From positions 105,725-169,724 of the forward strand of contig JAJOZX010008843.1 in the NCBI GenBank assembly GCA_023014485.1: a stretch of DNA of 64,000 nucleotides. The letters run 5' to 3'. This document shows positions 46,396 to 57,200 of the stretch, in pieces (the stretch's first letter is position 1; every line of letters begins with the position of its first letter). Position numbers and translations under genes: made by a program. The notes below the pieces were generated by a model. That model was given only the letters and a program-made list of their open reading frames with translations, did no database searches and was not told the DNA's origin. This DNA comes from Bathynomus jamesi. Its lineage: Eukaryota; Arthropoda; Malacostraca; Isopoda; Cirolanidae.

Positions 46396-46790
46396 TTGGC
46401 TCTGGCTTTGTTGTGGGGTGGGGCCCTCCTTCCTGCCTAAAAAAAAACTGCAGCCGTCTTCAGAATCATGGGTGTATATGAGCTGAGAGTAAATGGGTTT
46501 GTAATCGTGGTACCCATGTGGTTTCAATATGTTTGCTACTGAAAATTTGGAAATACCTAATTCCTGTGCGACTTTTCTCGTTGAAGTTGTTGGATCTCGT
46601 TCAAAACTGGTGAAAACATTTTCTTTGTTGTTGTCTCCTGTCGCCGTTACTGGCATTCCGCTTCTTGGACGATCTTTTACCAGGCTCCCTGTTTCCAAAA
46701 GTTTGAGCTTCCAGTATCAAAGAGTGGTTGCATTTGGTGGCGGTTTATTATATTTTTCTTGAAATAAACGCCAACTTTCTTCACAATTAT
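46390..46790 (-). pseudogene. Mariner transposase, N-terminal part
   Basis: Minus strand: LLETGSLVKDRPRSGMPVTA, NKENVFTSFERDPTTSTRKV, AQELGISKFSVANILKPHGY, HDYKPIYSQLIYTHDSEDGC. This is the paired HTH region of a mariner-family protein with the typical GRP-like linker. Its C-terminal half lies at 41.7-42.45 kb beyond the inserted LINE. The last codons before 46459 run into the LINE tail. Confidence 0.8.
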
Positions 46791-47057
46791 TATAAGAAAT
46801 AGCCCACGATACAAGATACACTTTTTCTTCATTGATGTATTACATCCTTATTGACATGGCGCTGAGTGGTGCTAGGGCGTAGGGTCTTCGTGTTCTAGCC
46901 TAGGGTCACTCCTGGCCTTATATAGTTGTTTTGAAAAGTATCGCATACAACGCAGTGATATCAGCCAAAACTGAGATCTATAGGTTTATTTAGGCTAGCA
47001 ACAGTATAGGCTTATTTAGGCTACTCGTAGCTGTCACATATCGTACGAGTAGTGAGC

Positions 47058-47703
47058 ATGGCTGCGCCGCTTTCAGTTTGTACTCTGGAAGGACAGAGAT
47101 CCGTGGTTCGTTTCCTGTGGGGAGAAGGTGTGAAAGGAGCTGAAATTCACACGCGTTTATGTGCTCAGTATGGAATAATGCGTTACCACGGCGAAGTGTG
47201 TACGAGTGGACTCAAATGTTGACGGAAGGTTGGACATGTGTGACAGATGCTCAGCGCTCAGGACGACCGTCAACATCAACCAGTGGTGATAAGCAGGAAG
47301 AAGCCAGAGCCATGATTTTCGATGACAAGATTAACAGTAAAAGAAATTGCATCTTCATTAGACATCAGTCAAAGTTCAGCCTATTCGATAGTTCATGACA
47401 TTCTTGGCTTTCACAAGGTTTGTGCAAGATGGGTGCCCAAACAGTTGACAGAAGAGCACAAGCGTAATCGTATGGACGTCTGCTCTCGTCTTTTGGCGCG
47501 GTATCATAATGAAGGTGAAAACTTTTTGGAGTGCATTATCACTGGAGATGAAACCTGAATCCATTACTATGAACCAGAAAGCAAACGACAGAGCATGCAA
47601 TGGAAGCATCCAACATCTCCCGTTGAAAGTTCAAAGTGCAGCCGTCAGTAGGTAAAATTATGCTAACACTGTTTTGGGATACACGAGGCCCTATCCTTGA
47701 ACA
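47058..47703 (+). pseudogene. Mariner transposase, N-terminal half
   Basis: MAAPLSVCTLEGQRSVVRFL, GEGVKGAEIHTRLCAQYG, MTRLTVKEIASSLDISQSSA, WVPKQLTEEHKRNRMDVCSR, FLECIITGDET then a stop where Trp is expected, IHYYEPESKRQSMQWKHPTS, and IHEALSLNIT/GPILEHY-like end. First catalytic Asp is in TGDET. Several frame changes. Joined to 49037-49472 it would be a normal D34D mariner. Confidence 0.8.
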
Positions 47704-47832
47704 TTACACCAGTACACATTTGAAAACTTGTCGATCGATTTTTACAAACTAGTTGGTGATTCTATATAATTTGAGTGCGCTGATCTCAAAAATATAGTTA
47801 GTTTTTCCCTATCACGTATGGTTTTCTTACTA

Positions 47833-48069
47833 CAGGGTGTGTCATAAATCCCCCATTTATCCCCAAATGTGAACCATCTTATCGAGACCAACATTGGATT
47901 GCACATGCTAAACCATAAATTTTGCTGTTATAGACTACAGTAACGCTTACATAATAATGTAGGGTAAATATATATAACAACCAGTCCCATTCCCAGCAAA
48001 ATACTCTCTCCCCTCCCATCAATGGGTGGTTAACATTTGGGGACAGATGAGGTATTACAACACCCCTTG
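47833..48069. mobile_element. TA-flanked MITE inside copy B
   Basis: CAGGGTGTGTCATAAATCCC..ATCCCCAAATG and its imperfect complement (CATTTGGGGACAG.. CACCCCTTG), TA on both sides, 237 bp, no coding. Confidence 0.7.
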
Positions 48070-48214
48070 TAGCACGAAATCTTTAGGTGATAGAGTAAAA
48101 CCTAATTAAAGCAGAATTAAATAGCTCCTAGCTCTTGGACAAGCATATTGCTTGTTTATGAAAGAATAAAAAAATAACTGAAAGAAACAAAATATATTTA
48201 CCTTCTTTACTTCT

Positions 48215-48800
48215 TTACCAAGCGAAGTATGTGTCGGATGCCAATAAATTGTTCTCCTGCCATCTAGACCCCAAAAGTTCGGCTTGGGTTAATGGTTTAG
48301 GATCTCGGTCAGCTGTTGGCTGTTCATAAACATCATCATTGTCTGGATTTGGAGCTGAATCAGAATCTGAATTGTATTGATCCAGACTCTCGGGTGGGTG
48401 GGGAATAGGAACTTCTGGACCATGGGGTACCGGCCTTATTGCAGATGGAAGACTTGGGTATTGAAGGCTCTCTTTATTCTTTGCATTATAACCTTTAACA
48501 TTGCAAGAACAGAAGTAGCAGTCGTCGGTATGGTTTCTAGGCTCGCGCCATACCATAGGGATCCCAAATGGCAAACTTTTCTTTTTACCTTTGCTCCAAT
48601 TCCTTAGTGCCGCAACACACGTAAGACAAACATTTGTGTGGAGCCCAACTTTTGTCTTGATCTCCTAATTTAATTCCAAAATAAGCATGATAAGCTCTCT
48701 TAATGAAGGTCGTTACATTTGTCCTTTGTTTTACAACAACATACCGACCACAAATATAACAAAATATGTCTGGACTATGGGTACATCCTCTAGAAGCCAT
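48215..48800 (-). pseudogene. N-terminal part of the CACTGG-element protein
   Basis: ATG at 48800: ASRGCTHSPDIFCYICGRYV, TFIKRAYHAYFGIKLGDQDK, APHKC; a frame change near 48600 to LPFGIPMVWREPRNHTDDCY, FCSCNVKGYNAKNKESLQYP, SAIRPVPHGPEVPIPHPPES, and LGSRWQENNLLASDTYFAW. Closely follows exons 1-2 of the copy at 0.4-2.6 kb but with no intron at NVKG/YNAK. The rest of the protein is missing. The CxxC pairs (CYIC; CYFC) suggest zinc binding. Confidence 0.75.
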
Positions 48801-49036
48801 TTTTAAAATTTTAAAGACGTAATGTTAGAATTATCTATCTGAAAAATATGAAAAAACGAAATTAATTAAAGATAAAAAAGGTAAAAAATTACAAAACGCC
48901 CCAAAATTGTTTTGCTAATAACTTTAAAACTGTGGGTGATAGAAAAAAACTGGTGGCATTTTTTAATTCAGCGCAGCGAACTGCTTCAGAATCACAACTC
49001 AAAATAAAGAAATCGATTTTCATGCAGACCGGTGAA

Positions 49037-49472
49037 TTATCTAGAACGTGGAACTGCAATAACAAGTGCATCGTATTCTGACATGCTTCGGAATGAGTTA
49101 AAGCAAGCAGTTCGCACAAAACGGAGAGGGAGATTGTCGGATTCGGAAGGTGTTATTCTGTTACACGACAATGCGCGCCCTCATACCGCTGCACAGACTA
49201 GAAAATGCCTTCAAGAACTTAAATTTGAAGTTCTCGACCATCCAGCCTACAGTCCAGACCTGGCACCTTCAGATTTTTACCTGTTTGGACCACTAAAAGA
49301 CGCTTTGAGAGGTCAGCGATTCCAAAACGATGATGACCTGAAGGAGGCGGTGCATGACTGGCTACGCACACAGCCAAAAACATTCTTTTGTGATAGCATT
49401 AGGAAGCTTGTAGATCGCTGGACTAAGTGTATTGAGAAACAGGGAGACTATGTTGAGAAGTGGTGTTTATAA
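49037..49472 (+). pseudogene. Mariner transposase, C-terminal half
   Basis: LERGTAITSASYSDMLRNEL, GVILLHDNARPHTAAQTRKC (second catalytic Asp), DHPAYSPDLAPSDFYLFGPL (third Asp), TFFCDSIRKLVDRWTKCIEK and a normal C-terminus at a stop. The two Asp are spaced as in D34D mariners. This half is intact; it is cut off from its N-terminus by the insertion before it. Confidence 0.9.
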
Positions 49473-49631
49473 TCTATCAGATGTGAAAATAAAATTGTGA
49501 AAATAAAAAGTGCGGATACTTATTGAATTACCCTCGCGTGTGTGTGTATATATATATATATAATATTTAGGAGAAATCCAATGACAAGGAGAAATGTAAA
49601 TGCCATGAAAAGTCTTCTTTAATGCGCAACG

Positions 49632-49656
49632 TTTCGAGCAATACGCTCATCTTCAG
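49632..49656 (-). ncRNA. Hammerhead-like core, left arm
   Basis: Minus strand CTGAAGA-T-GAGC..GCTC-GAAACG: CUGANGA, four-pair stem II, GAAA. Penelope-like elements are known to carry hammerhead motifs in their terminal repeats. Confidence 0.55.
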
Positions 49657-50010
49657 GCTGTTTAATAACAATGTGAAATTAAAATCAATATTGATTGAAA
49701 AACAAAACAGAAAATTTCTATAAACTATTCATACAGACAAATTTTAGAAGACTGAGAAAAGAGGGTTAAATTCTAAGTTATACAGATTTACATATAAAAA
49801 TTAAGAAGCTATTTTTAAATACATATAGTAAATGTGAAATTAATACACTGGAAAAATTAACAATAGTACACTGGAATAATGAAACTAACTAACCTTTCAC
49901 TGCAGTTTCCGAGGCTAACTAATTTGAGCAGAGGCAAGACGGGAAAAACAAGAGATGGCGAGGGCGATTGGGGAAGGGGGGATTATAAGGAATTGGGGAA
50001 GGAGGAGGGA

Positions 50011-51820
50011 TCATAGCAAATTGAGGGGGACGGCAGATGAGTCAACATTTAGACTGGGGGACAATGTTTTAATGAAAAGCGATTCCAAAATTCTTAGTGA
50101 GTTGGGACAAGTATTACAACCAAGAATTTTAAAATTGTCTAAAGTGACATCAGTTTTACATTTTATGCTGTGTTCGCGAATACTCGAAACTTCTTTAGTT
50201 TTTAAAATTTTACCTGTTCGGCCACTTATTCCCATATGCGAATAAAATCTAGCCCTGAGAGAGCGAACAGTGCTGCCAATGTAATTCCCAAGGAGACACC
50301 TAGGGCAGGTAAATAAATATACAACACCGCTACGCAACGAGTCAGGGGTTCGATCCTTCGCTGAGAAAAAGCTACCTAAAGACGTTTTATTAATAAATAT
50401 GATGCGGAAATCAGTATGATAAAAAAATTTCCTTAACAATTTTGTAAATTTAAGCTTAAATTCCTTATTCAAAGGACCCATTTCAGGTACCAAGAAATAT
50501 TTTATATCCTTCGGCACTGTAATACATGGAAGTTGAGGGCTATAAACATTATTTAAGAAGGATCTAATTAGTTTGTCTACATATTGAACAGGAAAACTAT
50601 TATTAGTAAAGTATGATCTTAGATTATTAAATTCATCATTAAGTAAGGTAAAACTAGAGGTCAAATTATATCCTCTGAACAGGAGAGTTTTAATACAAGA
50701 CATCTTATAGTTGAAATCAGTAAAACTAAAAAAATTCATGCCCAAACCAGTGAAAGTGGGTTTCCTGTAAACTGATGTAGTAATAGAATCACCGTTTTTC
50801 GAAATTAAAAGATCTAAGAAGGGGAGGGAGCCATTTTGCTCAGTTTCCATTGTATACGTTATATTGGGGTGCAAAGAATTTAGGAAGTTAAAGAATTGTT
50901 GCGCTTGTACCGCATTATCAAAGACTGCTATCGAATCATCAACGAAGCGTCGATAGAAAATTGGCTTGAGATGAGTGGGAGATTGTCTAAAAATACACTT
51001 TCTAAATGAGTCATAAAAAAATCAGCTGCTAACGGTCCGACAGGTGATCCCATCCCTACTCCATCAATTTGTTGGTAAACCTTATTGTTGAAAGTGAAAT
51101 AGCATTGTTTGAAGACCAATTCTAAAAGTTCCTTAAAATGAGACAATGAAAAACCATGAAAATTATCAACTGAGCTAAAAAACCCTATCTAAAACAATGG
51201 CAATAGTTTCAGATACAGGTACATTTGTGAAAAGCGACTTTACATCAAAACTGACAAAAAAACTTTTTTGAATCGAAGTTTTTACCAAGGAGGTCTTTTT
51301 GGAATTCAAACGAGTTATTTATAGTGTAAGCATTTTTCGCAAAGGGGGACAGGAGACGAACAACAAATTTTGCCAATTGAAAGGTGGGTAAGTTATACGA
51401 AGCTAAAATAGGACGGAGAGGTGTTCCAGCTTTATGGATTTTAGGCAGACAGTATAATTGAGCAAGATTAGCACCAGATGCGAACAACTGAGAGTAAGTA
51501 TCATTTTTTATTATCTTTAAAGACTTTAGTCGTGACAGAAATCTATTAACCTGGTCTTCTAACCTTACAATGACTTTATTGACAGGTTCTAGAATTTGTT
51601 TGAATTTAGTAAGATCACTTAGGATTTCATTAGTTTTGTTTATGTAGTCCGATTTATTCAAAATAACCACTCCGTTACCCTTGTCTGGTCTAGTCACAAC
51701 AATCTCCTGGTTCTTTGCCAAATTCTTAATACACTGCAAATCACTCTTCCTAAATATGAATTTGCAGTGTATTAAGAATTTGGCAAAGAACCAGGAGATT
51801 GTTGTGACTAGACCAGACAA
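50011..51820 (-). pseudogene. Penelope-like RT/GIY-YIG protein, left arm
   Basis: Pieces 51820-51245, 51146-50928 and 50874-50011. RT side: TRPDKGNGVVILNKSDYI, QLYCLPKIHKAGTPLRPILA, GVGMGSPVGPLAADFFMTHL. Frame breaks occur near 51240 and at the catalytic region (about 50960, a one-base loss), so VDD is out of frame. The C-terminal GIY-YIG endonuclease is intact here: VVYLFTCPRCLLGNYIGSTV at about residues 184-203 of the last block, RSLRARFYSHM, SIREH and ILESLFIKTLSPSLN. Reverse transcriptase plus site-nicking endonuclease of a retroelement. Confidence 0.85.
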
Positions 51821-53512
51821 GGGTAACGGAGTGGTTATTTTGAATAAATCGGACTACATAAACAAAACTAATGAAATCCTAAGTGATCTTACTAAATTCA
51901 AACAAATTCTAGAACCTGTCAATAAAGTCATTGTAAGGTTAGAAGACCAGGTTAATAGATTTCTGTCACGACTAAAGTCTTTAAAGATAATAAAAAATGA
52001 TACTTACTCTCAGTTGTTCGCATCTGGTGCTAATCTTGCTCAATTATACTGTCTGCCTAAAATCCATAAAGCTGGAACACCTCTCCGTCCTATTTTAGCT
52101 TCGTATAACTTACCCACCTTTCAATTGGCAAAATTTGTTGTTCGTCTCCTGTCCCCCTTTGCGAAAAATGCTTACACTATAAATAACTCGTTTGAATTCC
52201 AAAAAGACCTCCTTGGTAAAAACTTCGATTCAAAAAAGTTTTTTGTCAGTTTTGATGTAAAGTCGCTTTTCACAAATGTACCTGTATCTGAAACTATTGC
52301 CATTTTTTAGATAGGGTTTTTAGCTCAGTTGATAATTTTCATGGTTTTTCATTGTCTCATTTAAGGAACTTTTAGAATTGGTCTTCAAACAATGCTATTT
52401 CACTTTCAACAATAAGGTTTACCAACAAATTGATGGGTAGGGATGGGATCACCAGTCGGACCGTTAGCAGCTGACTTTTTTATGACTCATTTAGAAAGTG
52501 TAATTTTTAGACAATCTCCCACTCATCTCAAGCCAATTTTCTATCGACGCTTCGTTGATGATTCGATAGCAGTCTTTGATAATGCGGTACAAGCGCAACA
52601 ATTCTTTAACTTCCTAAATTCTTTGCACCCCAATATAACGTATACAATGGAAACTGAGCAAAATGGCTCCCTCCCCTTCTTAGATCTTTTAATTTCGAAA
52701 AACGGTGATTCTATTACTACATCAGTTTACAGGAAACCCACTTTCACTGGTTTGGGCATGAATTTTTTTAGTTTTACTGATTTCAACTATAAGATGTCTT
52801 GTATTAAAACTCTCCTGTTCAGAGGATATAATTTGACCTCTAATTTTACCTTACTTAATGATGAATTTAATAATCTAAGATCATACTTTACTAATAATAG
52901 TTTTCCTGTTCAATATGTAGACAAACTAATTAGATCCTTCTTAAATAATGTTTATAGCCCTCAACTTCCATGTATTACAGTGCCGAAGGATATAAAATAT
53001 TTCTTGGTACCTGAAATGGGTCCTTTGAATAAGGAATTTAAGCTTAAATTTACAAAATTGTTAAGGAAATTTTTTTATCATACTGATTTCCGCATCATAT
53101 TTATTAATAAAACGTCTTTAGGTAGCTTTTTCTCAGCGAAGGATCGAACCCCTGACTCGTTGCGTAGCGGTGTTGTATATTTATTTACCTGCCCAGGTGT
53201 CTCCTTGGGAATTACATCGGCAGCACTGTTCGCTCTCTCAGGGCTAGATTTTATTCGCATATGGGAATAAGTGGCCGAACAGGTAAAATTTTAAAAACTA
53301 AAGAAGCCTCGAGTATTCGTGAACACAGCATTAAATGTAAAATTGATGTCACTTTAGACAATTTTAAAATTCTTGGTTGTAATACTTGTCCCAACTCACT
53401 AAGAATTTTAGAATCGCTTTTCATTAAAGCATTGTCCCCTAGTCTGAATGTTGACTCATCGCCGTCCCTCTCAATTTGCTATGATCCCTCCTCCTTCCCC
53501 AATTCCTTATAA
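51681..53512 (+). pseudogene. Penelope-like RT/GIY-YIG protein, right arm
   Basis: Pieces 51681-52310, 52443-53270 and 53261-53512. RT: TRPDKGNGVVILNKSDYI, YCLPKIHKAGTPLRPILASY, FVSFDVKSLFTNVPV, GMGSPVGPLAADFFMTHLES and the catalytic RFVDDSIAVF (VDD at residues 39-41 of the second block, intact here). A one-base loss near 53190 shifts the frame inside the GIY-YIG domain, which is continued out of frame by GISGRTGKILKTKE. The left arm has the reverse pattern, RT broken and GIY-YIG intact. A stop occurs at 52310 and a TAG at about 52440. Confidence 0.85.
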
Positions 53513-53833
53513 TCCCTCCTTCCCCAATCGCCCTCGCCATCTCTTGTTTTCCCGTCTTGCCTCTGCTCAAATTAGTAGCCTCGGAACTGCAGTGTAAGGT
53601 AGTAGTTCCATTATTCCAGTGTACTATTGTTAATTTTTCCAGTGTATTAATTTCACATTTACTATATGTATTTAAAAATAACTTCTTAATTTTTATATGT
53701 AAATCTGTATAACTTAGAATTTAACCCTCTTTTCTCAGTCTTTTAAAATTTGTCTTTACGAATAGGTTATAGAAATTTTCTGTTTTGTTTTTCATTCAAT
53801 ATTGATTTTAATTTCACATTGTTATTAAACAGC

Positions 53834-53858
53834 CTGAAGATGAGCGTATTGCTCGAAA
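53834..53858 (+). ncRNA. Hammerhead-like core, right arm
   Basis: CTGAAGA-T-GAGC, loop GTATT, GCTC-GAAACG. Exact mirror of 49632-49656. Confidence 0.55.
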
Positions 53859-53959
53859 CGTTGCGCATTAAAGAAGACTTTTCATGGCATTTACATTTCT
53901 CCTTGTCATTGGATTTCTCCTAAATATTAAATTGAAGCTCTGTAGAAGCAACCCGCATG

Positions 53960-53960
<1 letters not shown>

Positions 53961-54047
<87 letters not shown>
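53961..54047. repeat. (TA)n(TG)n microsatellite
   Basis: TA passes into TG directly beside the right end of the Penelope palindrome; the left end has the same (TG)n(TA)n type tract at 49531-49563. Confidence 0.95.
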
Positions 54048-54049
<2 letters not shown>

Positions 54050-54194
54050 GCGTTTCATAGATTCATATATTATACAGAACATCTCAGGTTCAAAGCCTTG
54101 CCTTGTAGTTGCTGTTTGGTGCAAGAGAGAATTATTTCTCTGAATTCGATATCTGACTTCTCGAGGCATACTTGACTCTTTTTTTTTTAATGAG

Positions 54195-57120
54195 CCAACC
54201 ATGCAGGTGTTCTTTGAACACGTTCACTCCCACTTTCTGTCATATTTCTGAGTTGTTTTAGAAGTTTGCTGAACAGTCTTGGCCCTCTAATTACAAGATT
54301 GGTCTCTTTAAGGTCAGAATTTTCCTTGTCCTGTCCTTAGTTTAGGTACTTGACAAGTTCTTTCTTTTCCGTTTTCCACCTTAATTTGTAAACTTATTGA
54401 GTTTATTATGAGAGTCGGGACTTGTTCTTCATATATTTTACACATATAAATTATAGTATGTAACTTTTCTTCTCCTCAGAGAGTATAGGTCTGGTCTCCT
54501 TAGCCAGGGTCTAAGGATGAGGGGTAAAAAGGGTGAAGTTTAATGGGTCCCCGCCCGCCCCGGACAGCCAAGGGTCCTGACAGGGCCCAATTAAGAAAAT
54601 CTTTTAAGCATTTTTTGTAGCCTTTTTGCCAATGATGTGTGTATTAATTCTGATCTGATCTGAGTGTAATAAATTTATTTCAGTAAAAGTATGCATGAAT
54701 GACCTGTCTGAAACCGGGGAGGCAGGAGTCAGAGGCAAGAGGTCCCGGCATGTGATTGCGTACCGAGCCCGAGAAAGCGATGCTTGGTCCCTGCCCTTAG
54801 TTTTTCACAGTAGTCTAATCTTTTGAGTCCATTTACTTTTGTTGTAAAGTTGCTTTCATTTCTTCTAGCTGTTCATTTCCGCCTTTTTGTATGGGATTGT
54901 TAAAAACCAATCTAACCGAGCAGAATTCAAGTGCTAATATAATTGATGTTTTCAGAAAAGGGACCGCTATGCGTCTGTCTCTTCTTCTGAAGGTCCAGTT
55001 ATTATGATATTTTGGATTTGTTTACTATTACCCTTTTTTTGCACATCGAAATTCACGTCATCACGTATGATTAATCGTAAGTCCTTTGCTTTTTGGATTC
55101 CCTGGATCTTCTGTCCTTCTGGATTATAGTATTCCATTGGTTTTAGTTCTTTTTTTTCCCCCCTTGTCTAAAGAGCTGAAAATTTGTGGTATTAAGTGTC
55201 ATATTAATCACTGGCCATCTATATTTATTATACGTCTCCTCTTGTAGAGCTACTATATTGCCTGCTGTATAAATTTGTCTGTTGATTTTTGTATCGTCTG
55301 TAAGAGCTGTATTTACTCTCCTATCTGTATAAGTAAACATGATTATAAAAAAAGTGGAGCAAGAAATGTCCCTTGTGGTACTACGTTACGTACCACAAAC
55401 TCCAAAGAAGATATTTTTGAATCATACTACAGTTATTGATGTTCCCTCAGAAAGTAGTATATCCATTCACTTATTTTAACCGTTATTCCCCATATCTTTT
55501 AGTTTATGGAACAGTATTTCATGGACGCAGTTTCCAAGTTCTTTGGCAGATCTGTGCATATGACGCCATAGTTTGAAGGGTGCCTTCAATACTAGAGCAT
55601 TAATGATATTATTATTATAGTGATAAAACAATTGACGTGATCTGCCAGCCCTGAATTCATGCTGGTTCTCGCTGAATTTCAATTGTCTTCTAGATATCCA
55701 TGATGTTTTATCTCACGACTCTTTCGAATATTTTGGTTGTCAGGTTTGCAATTCTTTGTTAATGATCTATCTCCGCCCTTGACATTCGGAAAACTTCTCG
55801 CCCCTTTTCAATATGTTCGGTATTTCTCCGGTATTCAATAATCTTTTACATAACAAACAGAGGTTTTGCTGTCTTGTCGTTACTTGTTTGATCAGGGTGG
55901 CATTCCTCTTGTCTGGACCTGCTGCTGAGTGAGATTTCATTTGTACTATGGCCTGCGCTGTGTTCTCCAGAGTGAAATCAAAGTTTGAAACGTGCCTTAA
56001 TCTTGTTTCTCCAAAGAATGGGTAGCAGCCGTATATAACTATTTGTTGTTAGAATACTAAAAACTGATTCGTATTGGGCACGAAATCTCCGACTTTTGGG
56101 TCATCAGTCAGTACATCGTTCCTGTGATACTTTGATTCCTGCTTCTCTGTTTTTCTTTTTGCGAAACTAGAAATTTATTTTTTTACTTCCTTGATTGCTT
56201 CTCTGCTGCATCTTTCGTTTCTTTATGGCCTTTAATTAGCCATAGGATGTCCTCGTCAATATTTCCTAGTTTTTTGGTGATTACGTTTTTGTCCGTGTAG
56301 TTTACTGTTTTCATGGCTATTCTCTTTCTTTTACAAAAAAAAAAAATTGCCCTTTTCCCATTTTGACTTTGTTTCTCCTTCCTTATTCTCGTTTTACAGG
56401 GTCATATTTCTTTAAGATTGTCATCACCCTTTCTACGAATAAATTTCTGTTGTTTTTGTCTATAAACATGTTTTCCAAGTTAGTCTTTCCTATATCAGTG
56501 TTTATGTATGCCATCCTAATTTGTTGTCTTTGAAATGAGGTTAAAACGCTCAAATTTCTCTGCTCGGGATATTTGGTTTTGTGTACGAGATTTTTATAAT
56601 GTTTTCAGTTGTCTCAACTAGAGTGTGGTCAGATATTATCGTAGAAGTTATTAATATACTATCTGTTAAGCTGTTATTACTTGTAAAAACTAAGTCTAGA
56701 CATCTATCCTTTTTTGTGTGTTCGGTGATTTCCTGTGTTAACGCAAATACCTAGATAGTAACATATTTGTTTGTTTCTATTCTTCCTTTGTCTCGACATT
56801 TATATCAGTTTCGTGCAAACGCCTTTCCAATACTTTCGTATCTTATAAAAGGAAGATTGAGGTATCCCACAAGCATTATATTGGATGTTGGACTCTTTAA
56901 ATTTTTAAGAAGTTTCTGATTTCACTTATACTTTCACCGAACTTTGCTGTTGAAGTTTTCTCGAGAGGTCTGTACAGCAGTAATAACACCAAAATTATTT
57001 TATTAATTTTAGCTCTTAAAATCTCAACAAAACTAATTGTTTTATTGTCTATATTCAGTTATTCCTGAGTATATACACTGCATCACTGCCTTCCTACTCT
57101 GTCAGTGCTTAAAATATTAT
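54195..57120 (-). mobile_element. Decayed CR1-like LINE with a small insertion
   Basis: Minus-strand pieces: endonuclease-like remains (about 57000-56400), AGPDKRNATLIKQVTT (about 55930), NTGEIPNILKRGEKF, NQHEFRAGRSRQLFYHYNNN (55640), then TALTDDTKINRQIY (55290), QEETYNKYRWPVINMTLNTT and NFQLFRQGGK (55160). The tail near 54260 reads RGPRLFSKLLKQLRNMTE-like in shifted frames. Same family as 12.0-15.0 kb, much older. Interrupted by 54505-54793. Confidence 0.75.
54505..54793. mobile_element. Small hAT-type insertion in the CR1
   Basis: CAGGGTCTAAGG at the left and rc CAGGGACCAAGC at the right; flanking 8-mers TCCTTAGC and CCCTTAGT match at 6 of 8. GC-rich interior (GGGTCCCCGCCCGCCCCGG) unlike its surroundings. 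No transposase. Confidence 0.6.
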
Positions 57121-57200
57121 ATTTTTTGAGAGGAGAGGCGACAAGCTTGACCTTCGTGAAATGAGGAATCATCGCACGGAACATTTGAAAGGTTGAAAGG
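57121..57200 (+). repeat. CR1 3'-end fragment in the opposite orientation
   Basis: GAGGCGACAAGCTTGACCTT and CGTGAAATGAGGAATCATCG match the reverse complement of 12030-12075. It abuts the 5' side of the minus-strand CR1, so two CR1 pieces lie in opposite orientation. Confidence 0.65.

Larger units (their letters stand above)
42458..46447 (+). mobile_element. Jockey-like LINE inserted in the mariner
   Basis: Left boundary TTGCAGACATC (42447-42457), right CTGCAGCCGTC (46448-46458): a diverged 11-bp target duplication, and removing the LINE joins mariner EDGC with NLLAET. It ends in TTCCTGCCTAAAAAAAAA. A hAT (42643-43527) lies in its 5' region. Net LINE length is about 3.1 kb; no ORF1 was recognised. 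Confidence 0.85.
41655..46800 (-). mobile_element. Mariner relic split by a nested LINE
   Basis: The right part of the transposon is at 46459-46800 (N-terminus) and the left part at 41655-42457 (C-terminus). Left TIR CAGGGTGGGAGAAAAG after TA. The middle is occupied by the LINE 42458-46447. The matching right TIR was not found. Confidence 0.7.
47707..49036 (-). mobile_element. CACTGG-family element, shortened copy B
   Basis: Left end CACCAGTACACAT, right end (minus) CACCGGTCTGCAT, similar to CACTGGTATGCAT of copy A. TTA lies at both junctions (47704-47706 and 49037-49039), and removing the insert restores the mariner reading EHYLERGTA. It keeps only the N-terminal part of the gene and contains the MITE 47833-48069. 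Confidence 0.75.
46924..49531 (+). mobile_element. Mariner element interrupted by a CACTGG-family insertion
   Basis: Imperfect ends: AAAAGTATCGCATAC at the left and rc AATAAGTATCCGCAC at the right. The 5' coding half is at 47058-47703 and the 3' half at 49037-49472, separated by the insertion 47707-49036. Confidence 0.75.
49561..53929. mobile_element. Head-to-head pair of Penelope-like elements (4.37-kb palindrome)
   Basis: Left arm 49561-51741 is the reverse complement of right arm 51760-53929, with a spacer of about 18 bp (51742-51759). Both outer ends read TAATATTTAGGAGAAATCCA. Both arms carry RT and GIY-YIG coding and a hammerhead-like core near the outer end. The arms differ by scattered one-base indels and substitutions. 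Confidence 0.9.

Noticed and set aside
49955..50245. Plus-strand ORF of 96 codons
   Set aside because: Antisense of the Penelope-like GIY-YIG coding region.
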